Assembly (NCBI RefSeq): GCF_018998565.1
Contig: NZ_JAHNZO010000033.1
Coordinates: forward strand, 22,109 to 86,108
DNA: 64,000 nt
Reading direction: 5' to 3'
Origin: Paenibacillus oleatilyticus
GTDB taxonomy: Bacteria > Bacillota > Bacilli > Paenibacillales > NBRC-103111
The notes beneath the pieces are model-generated. The model was not told the DNA's origin. It ran no database searches and was given only the letters and a program-made list of their open reading frames with translations. Both the position numbers and the translations under genes were made by a program. Of this stretch, positions 48,674 through 57,469 are shown in pieces; the stretch's first letter is position 1, and each line of letters opens with the position of its first letter.

Positions 48674-48711
48674 TTGATATTCGCGCTCTTTTGCACTACT
48701 CTATGTAGTGT
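48674..48711 (+). promoter_or_regulatory. yceI promoter 1 with operator copy 1
   Basis: TTGATA (48674-48679) and TACTCT (48697-48702) are 17 bp apart. Overlapping the -10 is GCACTACTC-T-ATGTAGTGT (48693-48711), an imperfect copy of the palindrome at 48795-48813. Confidence 0.5.
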
Positions 48712-48794
48712 AACCGGTGCTGATGATTCCGTGCTGATAAAGCAGGACTCGATGTCTTTTGGCATCAGGCGTGCGGGGATTTTTATCGCCAATT

Positions 48795-48813
48795 ACACTA
48801 CATCATGTAGTGT
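48795..48813 (+). promoter_or_regulatory. yceI operator copy 2
   Basis: ACACTACAT-C-ATGTAGTGT is a perfect 9-bp palindrome with a 1-bp centre, 91 bp before yceI and 102 bp from copy 1. Such a pair suggests a dimeric repressor bound twice. No regulator gene is adjacent; the family cannot be assigned. Confidence 0.6.
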
Positions 48814-48903
48814 TGTCGAGGGGGACCAAGGGGCCAAGCGAATCTGCCCACGAAGAAAACAGGCTGCATCGCAGCTCATATGACGAAGGAGGAATATTAA
48901 ATT

Positions 48904-49578
48904 ATGAAACTGAAGTTGGTTGCTTTTGCTGTAGGGGCTATCGTAGTCGTCGGAGGAGGCTATGCTGCTTACGATTATTATGCGGGGAACCATGTGGCGG
49001 TACAGAACGTCATTCCTGCGAATGCTTCGGCGCAGGCCGCCGGGGGAGCCGTTGAAGCAAGCAAGCTGGACGGGCAGTGGAATATCGGCCCGGATTCCAA
49101 AGTATACTTCTCGGTCACGACCTCCAAGGAAACCGTGAACTTCGAAGGCAGCGCAGTGAAAGGGAGCTGGACGCTGAATTCATCCGATCCGTCGAAGATG
49201 AAAGCCGAGGCGGCGCTTGACCTCAAATCGATCTCGTCCGGTAACTCGCAGCGGGACGAGCATGTCAGGGGGGAGAAGTTCCTGAACGCCGCTGCGAACC
49301 CCGAAGCCAAATTTACATTAAAATCGATCGAGAACTTCCCTAAGACGTGGAAAGAGGGAGAAAAGGTTTCTTTCGATATGACGGGCACGCTTACCGTGAA
49401 TGGCAAACCCAAGGACGTCACGTTCAAGAGCGACGCGGTTTACAGCCAGGACGGGATCCGTATGGAAGGCAGCACGGTCGTTACCTTCGAAGATTTCGGC
49501 TTGAAAAATCCTCACGCGGTTGTCGTATCCACCGAGAACAACGTGACCGTGCAATTAAGGCTCATCCTGAAAAAATAG
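48904..49578 (+). CDS. YceI-family protein, membrane-anchored
   Basis: A 224-residue protein with an N-terminal signal/anchor (LVAFAVGAIVVVGGGYAAYD) and a YceI lipocalin-like barrel: DGQWNIGPDSKVYFSVTTSK, then LDLKSISSGNSQRDEHVRGE, KFLNAAANPEAKFTLKSI and DMTGTLTVNGKPKDVTFKSD. YceI proteins bind isoprenoid-chain lipids such as polyprenols or quinones. AAGGAGGAAT precedes the ATG. Two matching palindromes upstream show it is specifically regulated. Proximity to mqnBD is suggestive for quinone binding, but not evidence. Confidence 0.9.
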   Translation: MKLKLVAFAVGAIVVVGGGYAAYDYYAGNHVAVQNVIPANASAQAAGGAVEASKLDGQWNIGPDSKVYFSVTTSKETVNFEGSAVKGSWTLNSSDPSKMKAEAALDLKSISSGNSQRDEHVRGEKFLNAAANPEAKFTLKSIENFPKTWKEGEKVSFDMTGTLTVNGKPKDVTFKSDAVYSQDGIRMEGSTVVTFEDFGLKNPHAVVVSTENNVTVQLRLILKK

Positions 49579-49752
49579 ACTGCCCCGTTCACCACAATCG
49601 CGCATTCGTTGGCTGCCGGACACGAAGCCGTACAACCGTAGCGTGAGACGTTGTGGGCGCTCATCCGGACGGCGACTGCCGATGAAGCTTGCCAACCGCC
49701 TGTCCGGTATGGTAAAGTTGTAAATAACTTGAACAAGAGGAGGTGAGGTAGG

Positions 49753-49896
49753 ATGAATCACGAGATGGTGAACAACCGTATTAGCCAGCTGTTGATGCTT
49801 TTGGCTGGCATTGTGCATGCTTTTTCCGTCAACGGGAGAGGTCTGTCCAAAAATGCCTATACGGTTTCACCATTCGCGAAAATAATCCTACCTTAA
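49753..49896 (+). CDS. 47-codon leader ORF of the ABC-F gene
   Basis: AGGAGGTGAGG precedes an ATG opening 47 codons (MNHEMVNNRISQLLMLLAGI and on, ending FAKIILP). The stop is 22 bp before an intrinsic terminator that stands in front of the ABC-F gene. Short ORF, terminator, ABC-F is the arrangement of leaders in which ribosome stalling by an antibiotic lets transcription continue. The peptide itself is not recognised. Confidence 0.55.
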   Translation: MNHEMVNNRISQLLMLLAGIVHAFSVNGRGLSKNAYTVSPFAKIILP

Positions 49897-49917
49897 CCGC
49901 AAACGGATGTCAGTCCG

Positions 49918-49953
49918 AAGAGCCGTAGGGATTTTTTCCTGCGGCTCTTTTTG
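49918..49953 (+). promoter_or_regulatory. Attenuator terminator of the ABC-F gene
   Basis: AAGAGCCG-T-AGG (49918-49929) pairs with CCT-G-CGGCTCTT (49938-49949), a 12-bp stem with one wobble, followed by TTTTTG. It ends only about 43 bases before the ABC-F start and after the leader ORF. An alternative stem around CGGATGTCAGTCCG (49905-49918) could compete with its 5-prime arm. Confidence 0.7.
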
Positions 49954-49995
49954 TTGCATACCAAGGTTAGGATCACACAAGGAGGACTCCTTAAG

Positions 49996-51942
49996 ATGAT
50001 CGTTAACTGTCAAAATATAAAAGCGTACCATGGCGCACAGCTTGTTCTTGAAGACGTAAATTTGGATATTCAGCAGGGCGAACGTATCGGACTGATCGGC
50101 CGCAACGGCAGCGGCAAATCGACTTTATTGCAATTGATCGCCGGGCAGCTTCGTCCCGACGCCGGGCAGCTTACCGTCCGGAAAGGAACCCGAATCGGCT
50201 ATTTGACGCAAATTCCGGCGGAGTTCGAAGGCCGGACCGTGTATGACGTGCTGGCTCTCGGCCATCGGGAGCTGCTGGAGTGCCGCTTGAAAATGGCGGA
50301 GCTGGAGAAGCTCATGTCGGAGCCGGGCGCTTCCGACGGCCCGGACCGGCTGGCCGGCTGGCTGGAGCAGTACGCGGCGCTGCAGGAGAAGTTCGAGCGC
50401 GAGGGCGGCTACGAGCTGGATGCCGTTATCGAGCGGGTCGCCGACGGCCTGCGGATTGACCGCGGAAGCTATACCCAGACGTACGCCACGCTGTCCGGAG
50501 GAGAGAAGACCCGCATCAATCTGGCCTCGCAGCTGATTCGCAAGCCGGAGCTGCTGCTGCTGGACGAACCGACGAATCACCTTGATCTGCATGGCGTCGA
50601 ATGGCTGGAGGACTATTTAACCCAGTACGACGGTTCGTGCCTGATCGTCTCGCATGACCGGTATTTTTTGGACCGGGTCGTCACGAAGATCGTCGAGCTG
50701 GAGGACGGCGAATCGCAGTCGTATTTTACCAACTATACCGGCTATATGAAGGAGAAGGAGGCGCGGCTGCTTCAGCAGTTCGCCGACTATCAGGAGCAGC
50801 AGAAGAAGATCAAGAAGATGATGGAGACGATCAAGCAGCTGGAAACGTGGGGGTGGATCGGCGATAACGGGAAGTTTTTCCGGCGGGCGGCTTCGATGCA
50901 AAAGGCGTTGGACCGCATGGAGAAGCTGAAACGACCGGTGCTGGAGGCGAAGAGCGCCGATTTCGGGCTGACGCAGGCGGACCGCTCGGGACGCAAGGTC
51001 GTGACGCTGGAGGGGATCGGCAAAAGCTACGGGAGCCGGAAGCTGCTGGACCGGGTCGACGGAGCGCTGGCTTACGGCGACAAGGTCGTGCTTATCGGGA
51101 AGAACGGGTCGGGGAAATCGACCTTGGTCAAGCTCATCCTCGGCGAGGAAGCCGTCGACGAGGGGCGCTTCGAATGGGGCGCGCGCGTGGACATCGGCTA
51201 TTTGGCCCAGCAGGAGTACCCGGATGGGCCGAAGAAATCGGTGCTGGATTACTTTCGCAGCGAAGCGGGTCTGGAGGAAGGGGAGGCCCGGGGGATTTTG
51301 GCCAAATATTTGTTTTACGGCCCGGACGTGTTCAAATCGGTCAACCTGCTGTCGGGCGGGGAGTGGACGCGGCTGAGGCTGGCGCTGCTGGTGCTTCGCA
51401 AGCCGAATCTGCTGCTGCTCGACGAGCCGACGAACCACCTGGACATCGCCTCGCGGGAAGCGCTGGAGGAAGCGCTGGAGACATTCCCGGGCACCGTGCT
51501 CGCCATCTCGCACGACCGCTATTTTATCAACCGGCTGGCCGGGTGCATCTGGGAGCTGGACCATGGCAGGATCACCGTCTATCTGGGCAACTTCGACGAG
51601 TATCAGGAGAAGCGGAAGCCGCGCGGCGGCTCGGGCGTTCAGAGCGGGGTAGCCGCCTCTCCTGCGACCGTGAAGGCCAAGTCTGCGGTTCCGGCCGCGC
51701 CGCAAGGCAGGTCGAACGGACGCGGGAAAGCGGCGGACCGCAGCAGGGAACGCGACACGCTGGAGCGGTCCATTGCCCAGGCGGAGGAGCGGCTCGCCGC
51801 CTTGGATGCCGCCATGCAGGAGCAGGAGGCGGGTACGGACGCTCTTTTGCTTAGCGAGCGATGGGCGGAGCGGGAAGCCGTGCAGGAAGAGCTCGACCGT
51901 CTCTATGAGCAGTGGCTGGCGGCGGGAGAGGGAGAGGAGTAA
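49996..51942 (+). CDS. ABC-F family ATPase (ribosome-associated)
   Basis: A 648-residue soluble protein with two ABC domains and no membrane helices. Domain 1 has Walker A GLIGRNGSGKST, signature SGGEKTRINLA and LLLLDEPTNHLD; domain 2 has LIGKNGSGKST, SGGEWTRLRLA and a second LLLLDEPTNHLD. The linker between them (about 255-325) is long and charged, as in ABC-F proteins that reach the ribosomal peptidyl-transferase centre. A Lys/Ala linker and a coiled coil (about 590-645) end it. AAGGAGGA precedes ATG 49996. The leader suggests induction by a ribosome-targeting antibiotic and so a protection role; a housekeeping ABC-F (YfmR or YkpA group) is the alternative. Confidence 0.9.
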   Translation: MIVNCQNIKAYHGAQLVLEDVNLDIQQGERIGLIGRNGSGKSTLLQLIAGQLRPDAGQLTVRKGTRIGYLTQIPAEFEGRTVYDVLALGHRELLECRLKMAELEKLMSEPGASDGPDRLAGWLEQYAALQEKFEREGGYELDAVIERVADGLRIDRGSYTQTYATLSGGEKTRINLASQLIRKPELLLLDEPTNHLDLHGVEWLEDYLTQYDGSCLIVSHDRYFLDRVVTKIVELEDGESQSYFTNYTGYMKEKEARLLQQFADYQEQQKKIKKMMETIKQLETWGWIGDNGKFFRRAASMQKALDRMEKLKRPVLEAKSADFGLTQADRSGRKVVTLEGIGKSYGSRKLLDRVDGALAYGDKVVLIGKNGSGKSTLVKLILGEEAVDEGRFEWGARVDIGYLAQQEYPDGPKKSVLDYFRSEAGLEEGEARGILAKYLFYGPDVFKSVNLLSGGEWTRLRLALLVLRKPNLLLLDEPTNHLDIASREALEEALETFPGTVLAISHDRYFINRLAGCIWELDHGRITVYLGNFDEYQEKRKPRGGSGVQSGVAASPATVKAKSAVPAAPQGRSNGRGKAADRSRERDTLERSIAQAEERLAALDAAMQEQEAGTDALLLSERWAEREAVQEELDRLYEQWLAAGEGEE

Positions 51943-52043
51943 GCGGGATTCCATGTTGCCGCCGGTCCGCATTTGCCTCTACAATGGGAATGATAAGGCT
52001 CTGACAACCATAACCAGAACAGGGTCAAGGGAGGAACTGCTCG

Positions 52044-53573
52044 GTGGACCGCGGCACATGGAATTGTTACGCATTCGATTTCGTCGATATGCAAATGAAG
52101 CAAATCTCCGAGGTCTGGACTCTCCGGACGAATTCGGATTCTGGTACGAACCGGCTCGTCTTTGTCATAAGCGGCGAAGGGGAGCTCTACGCTTCCGATG
52201 CCGGCATTCGCTTGGAAGCCGGTAGCCTGTTCGTCTGCCAGCCGGGCCGGAATCCGTACACGGTTCGTGCCGTGCGAGGCGGGCTGGCGATTTACTACAT
52301 CGAGTTCGCTTCGGCCAAAACGTACAGACAGGGGCAGCAATGGGCGGTTGAGGATTGCCCTTTGCCCGTTCAAGGGATCGTGCAAGGCATTCCCGTTCCT
52401 ATCGTCCGCCGGTGTATGGAGACCTTGTACGAATGCTGGAGCGCGGGCTCCGGGGTAGAGGTGCATCGGGTTCAGGCAGGCCTGACCGAGCTGTGGCAGT
52501 CGATCCTGACGGCGGGCACGGATGAGAAGGAGCCGGAAGCTTCGCAGGCTGTGATCCGCAGCATTCAGGACTACTTCGACGAGCATTATACCGAGACGTT
52601 CCCGGTAGAGGAGCTGGCGTGTGCGTGGGGGATGAAGCCGACGTCTTTTTTCCAGAGCTTCAAGCGCAGCACCTCCCAAAGTCCGCTCCAATATATTACC
52701 GCCAAGCGGATCGAGAAAGCCCGCGAGCTGCTGGCAACCCGCGACATGAAAATAAAAGAAGTATCCAAGGCGGTCGGCTATGCCGATGCGTATTATTTCA
52801 GCCGAATTTTTAAAAGTGCGGTTGGGGTGTCCCCGGTCGAGTACATGCAGTCGTTTCGGAAAACGATCGTCGTGCTTAATCCGTTCCTCTGGGCAGGGTT
52901 AACAGCGCTTGGGATTCCGGGCGACCGTATGGTCGTCCTGTCCAAAGAGGAGCACAGCGAGGACCCGGCGGTCGAATTCGATCTTGCGCCGATGCGCGCC
53001 CGGCAGCCCGATCTGATTCTCGGCTCCGAGAAGGCGGCCGTCTGGTACGACGGCTTGTCCGAGCTCGCCCCGACCCGGCTGATTCCGTACAAGCGGCAAT
53101 CGTGGCGGGAGCACCTGATGCAGCTGGCGGCGGCTATCGGAATGGAGGAGGTCGCCGTCTATTGGATCCGGTCTTATGAACGCAAAGCTGCGGCGGCCCG
53201 TCATCGAATTCATCAATCGCTGCGGAATGAGACGGTGCTCGCGGCCCGCATATGGCGGCATGGGCGAGTTAGAGTATTCGGCGAGCAGCGGCGCAAGGTC
53301 GGAGATTTCTTATACCGGGAGCTTCAGTTGAACGCCCCTGCGCGCATCCGCGGTTTCGCTTTCGAGGAGCTCGATAGCGTCGGGAAGCTGAATGATTATG
53401 GAGCAGACCATATCCTTCTCTTTACCGAGCCGGGCTTAGACGCCGGCTGCATCCACGAGTTGAAAGGAAAAGTATATCAGGCCGGCGAGTATCCTTGGCT
53501 GCATTATTCGGCGCTCGGCCACGAGAAAGCGCTCGCCGAAGCTGTCGAATTGTTTACCAAGCGGGAGTTTTGA
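52044..53573 (+). CDS. AraC regulator fused to a siderophore-binding-like domain (Btr-like)
   Basis: A 509-residue cytoplasmic regulator. Residues 1-170 form a cupin-like sensor (RLVFVISGEGELYASDAGIR); 175-275 hold the AraC HTH pair (FPVEELACAWGMKPTSFFQS, KRIEKARELLATRDMKIKEV, YADAYYFSRIFKSAVGVSP); 280-509 resemble a FecB/FepB-type binding domain (VVLNPFLWAGLTALGIPGDR, RQPDLILGSEKAAVWYDGLS) without a signal peptide. The layout is that of B. subtilis Btr, which senses the iron-free or iron-loaded siderophore and activates its uptake genes. GTG start behind AAGGGAGGAAC. It should activate the operon at 53683. Confidence 0.9.
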   Translation: MDRGTWNCYAFDFVDMQMKQISEVWTLRTNSDSGTNRLVFVISGEGELYASDAGIRLEAGSLFVCQPGRNPYTVRAVRGGLAIYYIEFASAKTYRQGQQWAVEDCPLPVQGIVQGIPVPIVRRCMETLYECWSAGSGVEVHRVQAGLTELWQSILTAGTDEKEPEASQAVIRSIQDYFDEHYTETFPVEELACAWGMKPTSFFQSFKRSTSQSPLQYITAKRIEKARELLATRDMKIKEVSKAVGYADAYYFSRIFKSAVGVSPVEYMQSFRKTIVVLNPFLWAGLTALGIPGDRMVVLSKEEHSEDPAVEFDLAPMRARQPDLILGSEKAAVWYDGLSELAPTRLIPYKRQSWREHLMQLAAAIGMEEVAVYWIRSYERKAAAARHRIHQSLRNETVLAARIWRHGRVRVFGEQRRKVGDFLYRELQLNAPARIRGFAFEELDSVGKLNDYGADHILLFTEPGLDAGCIHELKGKVYQAGEYPWLHYSALGHEKALAEAVELFTKREF

Positions 53574-53641
53574 AGAAAAATACAGGTCTTGGCGAAGATT
53601 CGTCTATTTTAATCCGGGGCGTTTTCTGTACAATTTTATAG

Positions 53642-53656
53642 TGAGAATGAATATCA
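53642..53656 (+). promoter_or_regulatory. Fur-box-like site before the siderophore operon
   Basis: TGAGAAT-G-AATATCA matches the 7-1-7 Fur consensus at 13 of the 14 arm positions allowing A/T exchange. It lies 27 bp before the nitroreductase start. Confidence 0.65.
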
Positions 53657-53682
53657 CTATCATTGACAGGGGGACAACTTTC

Positions 53683-54279
53683 GTGGAGACTGCGCAATTT
53701 CAGACGGCTCGGACGATCGTAGAGAGAAGATCTATCAAGCAATTCAAGCCGGACCCCGTATCGGAAGAGCTCCTGTATGAGCTGCTCAACATATCGGTAT
53801 GGGCGCCTAATCATGGGCTCCGGGAGCCGTGGCGATTTATTTTATTCGTAGACGAAGGCAAGCGGACGCTGGGCGAAGCGATTGCGGGTCATGCCGTGAA
53901 GAGCCGTTCGCCGGAGACCTATATGAACATCCCGGCACACCTGCTGGTTGTTGTTCAAGAGGACCCGCGTCAGCGGGAGCGGGAAGAGGATTACGCGGCG
54001 GCGTGCGCCTTGATTCAGAACTTTCAGCTGGCCGCTTGGGAGCGCGGACTCGGCGTGATTTGGAAGACGGAGCCGTTTACGTTCGTCCCGGGATTCCTGA
54101 AAAGCGTCGGCGTCAAGCCGGGGGAAAAATTGGTCGGGCTCCTTCATGTCGGCTATCCGGAAGTGATTCCCGAGGCAAGACCAAGAACGCGTGCGGAAGA
54201 AAAGCTGACGGTCGTTCGCTCATCCACTGCAACGGAGGACCCGCATACCGATGGCTCTATCCCAACCGGCCTTCGATAA
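53683..54279 (+). CDS. Nitroreductase-family flavoprotein
   Basis: A 198-residue FMN-dependent nitroreductase. TIVERRSIKQFKPDPVSEEL is the usual start, with PNHGLREPWRFILF and the late GLLHVGYPE motif. The start is a GTG at 53683 behind AGGGGGAC. It is the first gene of a Fur-boxed operon with two siderophore permeases and a binding lipoprotein, so it may reduce the ferric siderophore or a nitro-bearing ligand; that role is inference. Its last 29 bases overlap the first permease gene. Confidence 0.85.
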   Translation: METAQFQTARTIVERRSIKQFKPDPVSEELLYELLNISVWAPNHGLREPWRFILFVDEGKRTLGEAIAGHAVKSRSPETYMNIPAHLLVVVQEDPRQREREEDYAAACALIQNFQLAAWERGLGVIWKTEPFTFVPGFLKSVGVKPGEKLVGLLHVGYPEVIPEARPRTRAEEKLTVVRSSTATEDPHTDGSIPTGLR

Positions 54280-55288
54280 AGCGCCGATCCGGAGCCGTCC
54301 GTGGATGGCCACCGTCCTTCTGGCTGTCGGCATATGCGCGATCATGCTCGGGATCGGCACCTCGATTGTAACGGGGGTGGCCCATATTACGTTCGGAACG
54401 GTGTGGGATTCGATCGTGGCTTACGATCCGGGCAACGATCACCATGTCATTATCCAATCGCTGCGCATGCCCCGCGCGCTTGCCGGGGTATTGGTCGGCG
54501 CGGCGTTCGCCGTAGCGGGGGCGATCATGCAGGGGATGACCCGCAATCCGATCGCCGACACCGGACTGCTGGGAATCAATGCGGGGGCGGGTTTTGTTCT
54601 CGTCCTCGTGTTCGCGTTCTTTCCTTGGCTTCCCTTCGGAGCGATTATCGTATTCTCGTTCATCGGTGCGGGCTTAGGCGCGGGCTTGGTGTACGGCATC
54701 GCCTTCTTTGCCAGAGGGGGTTTAACGCCGCTGCGTCTCGTATTGGCCGGCGCCGTTGTCGGTTCGCTGCTGTCGGGTGTCAGTCAGGCGCTGTCGCTGC
54801 TGTTCCAAATCAATTACGATCTCGCCTTCTGGACGGCCGGCGGCATCTCGACGGCGGAGTGGTTTCAGGTATCCGTGATGCTGCCGTGGATTGCAGGCGG
54901 ACTAATCGCCGCGCTGGCCGTCTCCCGGTCCGTTACGATTCTGAGCCTGGGCGAAGACGTGGCGGCGGGGCTCGGCCAACGGACGAAGCTGGTGAAAGGG
55001 ATCGGCACCGTGGTGGTGATGGTTCTGGTCGGGGCATCCGTGTCTACGGTCGGAGGCGTCGGTTTTATCGGACTGATCGTTCCGCACATGGTCCGCTTTC
55101 TGGTCGGCGTCGATTACCGGTGGATTATTCCTTGCTCCGCCGTGCTCGGCGGTGTGCTGGTTGTGTTCGCCGATATCGGAGCGAAAATGGTCGCTCTGCC
55201 CTATGAGACGCCACTTGGCTCCATTATTGCCGTGTTGGGCGTTCCTTTCTTTCTATATCTGGCGCGCAAGGAACGGAGGGAGCTGTAG
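54251..55288 (+). CDS. Iron-siderophore ABC permease (FecCD family) 1
   Basis: A 345-residue FecCD/BtuC-type permease with about ten helices. Family landmarks are LRMPRALAGVLVGAAFAVAG, GMTRNPIADTGLLGINAGAG and GGVGFIGLIVPHMVRFLVG. It forms a heterodimer with the next gene product to move a ferric siderophore through the membrane. The start overlaps the nitroreductase gene by 29 bases. No ATPase is encoded in the operon. Confidence 0.93.
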   Translation: MALSQPAFDKAPIRSRPWMATVLLAVGICAIMLGIGTSIVTGVAHITFGTVWDSIVAYDPGNDHHVIIQSLRMPRALAGVLVGAAFAVAGAIMQGMTRNPIADTGLLGINAGAGFVLVLVFAFFPWLPFGAIIVFSFIGAGLGAGLVYGIAFFARGGLTPLRLVLAGAVVGSLLSGVSQALSLLFQINYDLAFWTAGGISTAEWFQVSVMLPWIAGGLIAALAVSRSVTILSLGEDVAAGLGQRTKLVKGIGTVVVMVLVGASVSTVGGVGFIGLIVPHMVRFLVGVDYRWIIPCSAVLGGVLVVFADIGAKMVALPYETPLGSIIAVLGVPFFLYLARKERREL

Positions 55289-56313
55289 TGAGTACGGATA
55301 CGTTCGTGCAGCATCGCGGCCGCCGCAGCCTCCGGCTGATCGTGTTGTTCGGCGCGCTGCTGCTTGTGCTGTTTATCGTTAGTATGAATACGGGGCGCTA
55401 CAGTATGGCCCCGCTGGAGGTATTGCAGACGCTGCTCGGCGAAGGCAGCCGTAAGCAGAACATCGTCTTGTTCGATCTGCGCCTGCCGCGCATGATCATT
55501 GCCGTGCTGATCGGGGCCGGGCTTGCGGTGTCCGGCGCGGTGCTGCAGGGAATTTCACGCAACGGCTTGTCCGATCCGGGCATTCTCGGCATCAATGCCG
55601 GTGCAGGCTTCGCAGTCCTGCTGTTCGTGTCGTTCTACCCGGCGACCAGCGTGGCGCCGCCGTTTCTGATGCCTTTTCTCGCTTTGGCGGGCGCCGGCTT
55701 GTCCGCTCTTCTCATTTACATCCTGTCGTATAAAAAAGAGAGCGGCATTTCACCGACAAGGCTGCTGCTTACGGGAATCGCCGTAGGGGCCGGGATGAGC
55801 GCGGTCAGCGTCATTTTGACGCTGCAGCTCAATCCGCGAAACTTCGAATTTGTCGTCACTTGGCAAATGGGATCGCTGTGGGGCTCGAACTGGAAATTCG
55901 TCCTCGCGCTGCTGCCTTGGATCGTCATCCTGCTGCCGTATGTGTATTGGAAATCGAGAGTAATGAACGTGCTGAGCATGAACGAGCAGATTGCAGGCGG
56001 GTTAGGGCTCTCAGTCAACCGGGAGCGGCTTGTCTTAATGGCGGCTGCCGTCGGGCTGGCGGCCTCCAGCGTGGCGATTGGCGGCGGCATCGGGTTCGTC
56101 GGGCTGCTGGGCCCGCATATGGCGCGGCGGCTGGTCGGGCCGCAGCATCAATACATGCTGCCGATTACGGCAGCGGTCGGCGCGCTGCTTGTGCTCGCCG
56201 GGGATACGATCGGCCGGAGCTTTATGGAGAACACGGAGATCCCGGCAGGCGTGGTGATTTCATTATTAGGCGGTCCTTATTTTATTTATTTGTTAATGCG
56301 GGCCAAGGCGTGA
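55288..56313 (+). CDS. Iron-siderophore ABC permease (FecCD family) 2
   Basis: A 341-residue FecCD permease, GTG start sharing one base with the previous stop. DLRLPRMIIAVLIGAGLAVS, GISRNGLSDPGILGINAGAG, and GGGIGFVGLLGPHMARRLVG are the family motifs. It is the second half of the heterodimeric channel. The missing ATPase is probably supplied by a shared FhuC/YusV-type protein encoded elsewhere. Confidence 0.93.
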   Translation: MSTDTFVQHRGRRSLRLIVLFGALLLVLFIVSMNTGRYSMAPLEVLQTLLGEGSRKQNIVLFDLRLPRMIIAVLIGAGLAVSGAVLQGISRNGLSDPGILGINAGAGFAVLLFVSFYPATSVAPPFLMPFLALAGAGLSALLIYILSYKKESGISPTRLLLTGIAVGAGMSAVSVILTLQLNPRNFEFVVTWQMGSLWGSNWKFVLALLPWIVILLPYVYWKSRVMNVLSMNEQIAGGLGLSVNRERLVLMAAAVGLAASSVAIGGGIGFVGLLGPHMARRLVGPQHQYMLPITAAVGALLVLAGDTIGRSFMENTEIPAGVVISLLGGPYFIYLLMRAKA

Positions 56314-56352
56314 TTTGGATCATGGACTATTTTTCCAAAAGGAGATTGGGGA

Positions 56353-57324
56353 ATGCGTAAACATCGATTCGCAGCCGGGTTACTTGCGCTGTGCTTGGCT
56401 TCGACCGGGCTTAGCGCTTGCAGCGGGCAGCAGAATGCGGCGGCGGGAACGGAAGCCGCGGGTTCCGGCCAGACCGCCGGTTTTCCGCGCACGATCAAGC
56501 ATGCGAAGGGCGAGCTGGAGCTGAAGGAAAAGCCGGAGCGAGTGGCCAGCGTCGATATTATGGGTACGGACTACTTTCTCGTACTGGGAGTAGCACCGAT
56601 CGTGTCGGAAGGCTTCGAAGGAACGAAAGCCAAGTCGCCGATTTTCGCCAAGTATGCGGAAGGGATGAAGGTGGTCGATCTCGGCAGCAAGACGAACCGG
56701 GAAACGCTGCTGGAAATGGACCCGCAGGTAATTGTCATGACCAGCACGGGCAAAGGCGCAAGCTTTGAAGAGTTCAATAAGCTGGCCCCTTCGATTGCCG
56801 TCGACTTTTCCTTGGATGCGGCGTCGAGGCTGATGAAATTCGCCGAAATCGTCGGCAAAGAAGAGAAAGCGAAGCAAGTGATTGCCGATTTTGAGAAGCT
56901 GAAAAGCGAAGCGAAAGCGGCGGTAGCTGGCCACAAGGGTGAAACCGCCCTGTTCCTCGTGGCAAACGGCAAAGATTTTACGGTGATGCATCCCAAGAAC
57001 TTCCCGATTTACTACGAGGAGCTGGGCTTAACGCCTGTGGCGGGGCTGCCCGAGGACGGAAAGATCGGGGGGCGGATCGGCATTGAAGCGCTCAGCGAGT
57101 TCAAGCCCGATCATATTTTTATCGCCGCCAACCGCAGGGAGATGAAGGCCGAAGATCCGCTCGGCTTGATCAGCATTTGGAAGGACCATCCGGTGTGGAA
57201 CAATCTCAAGGCGGTTAAGGAGAATCGCGTCTATCCGATCGACACGCTGGCCGGAGATACGTTCTTTCTCGGGCAGGTAGCCGGGCTTCAAGCGATTAAA
57301 GACCATCTCGGTACGAAGAAATAG
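56353..57324 (+). CDS. Iron-siderophore-binding lipoprotein
   Basis: A 323-residue lipoprotein with lipobox LSAC (Cys near 23). The mature part is a FecB/FhuD-type binding protein: FPRTIKHAKGELELKEKPER, then TNRETLLEMDPQVIVMTSTG, a connecting helix near 165-195, and FKPDHIFIAANRREM. It should capture the ferric siderophore for the two permeases just upstream. Coming last in the operon is unusual. A strong terminator follows. Confidence 0.92.
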   Translation: MRKHRFAAGLLALCLASTGLSACSGQQNAAAGTEAAGSGQTAGFPRTIKHAKGELELKEKPERVASVDIMGTDYFLVLGVAPIVSEGFEGTKAKSPIFAKYAEGMKVVDLGSKTNRETLLEMDPQVIVMTSTGKGASFEEFNKLAPSIAVDFSLDAASRLMKFAEIVGKEEKAKQVIADFEKLKSEAKAAVAGHKGETALFLVANGKDFTVMHPKNFPIYYEELGLTPVAGLPEDGKIGGRIGIEALSEFKPDHIFIAANRREMKAEDPLGLISIWKDHPVWNNLKAVKENRVYPIDTLAGDTFFLGQVAGLQAIKDHLGTKK

Positions 57325-57332
57325 AGAAAACG

Positions 57333-57378
57333 AAGGACCGTTCCGCTCCTATGCAGGAGAAGCGAAGCGGTCCTTTTC
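57333..57378 (+). terminator. Terminator of the siderophore operon
   Basis: AAGGACCG (57333-57340) pairs with CGGTCCTT (57368-57375), with further pairing inside, followed by TT. Confidence 0.8.
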
Positions 57379-57469
57379 CGTGGAGTATTTTTGCAAAAGC
57401 CGCCGTTTCAGGCGTGGTCTCAACCTGACGACAGCGGCTTGTTGATTCGTGTGAACGGCTTCCTATTGC

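Noticed and set aside
50617..51972. 451-codon open frame antisense to the ABC-F gene
   Set aside because: It is a composition shadow of a strongly conserved ATPase; it has no ribosome site or family similarity.
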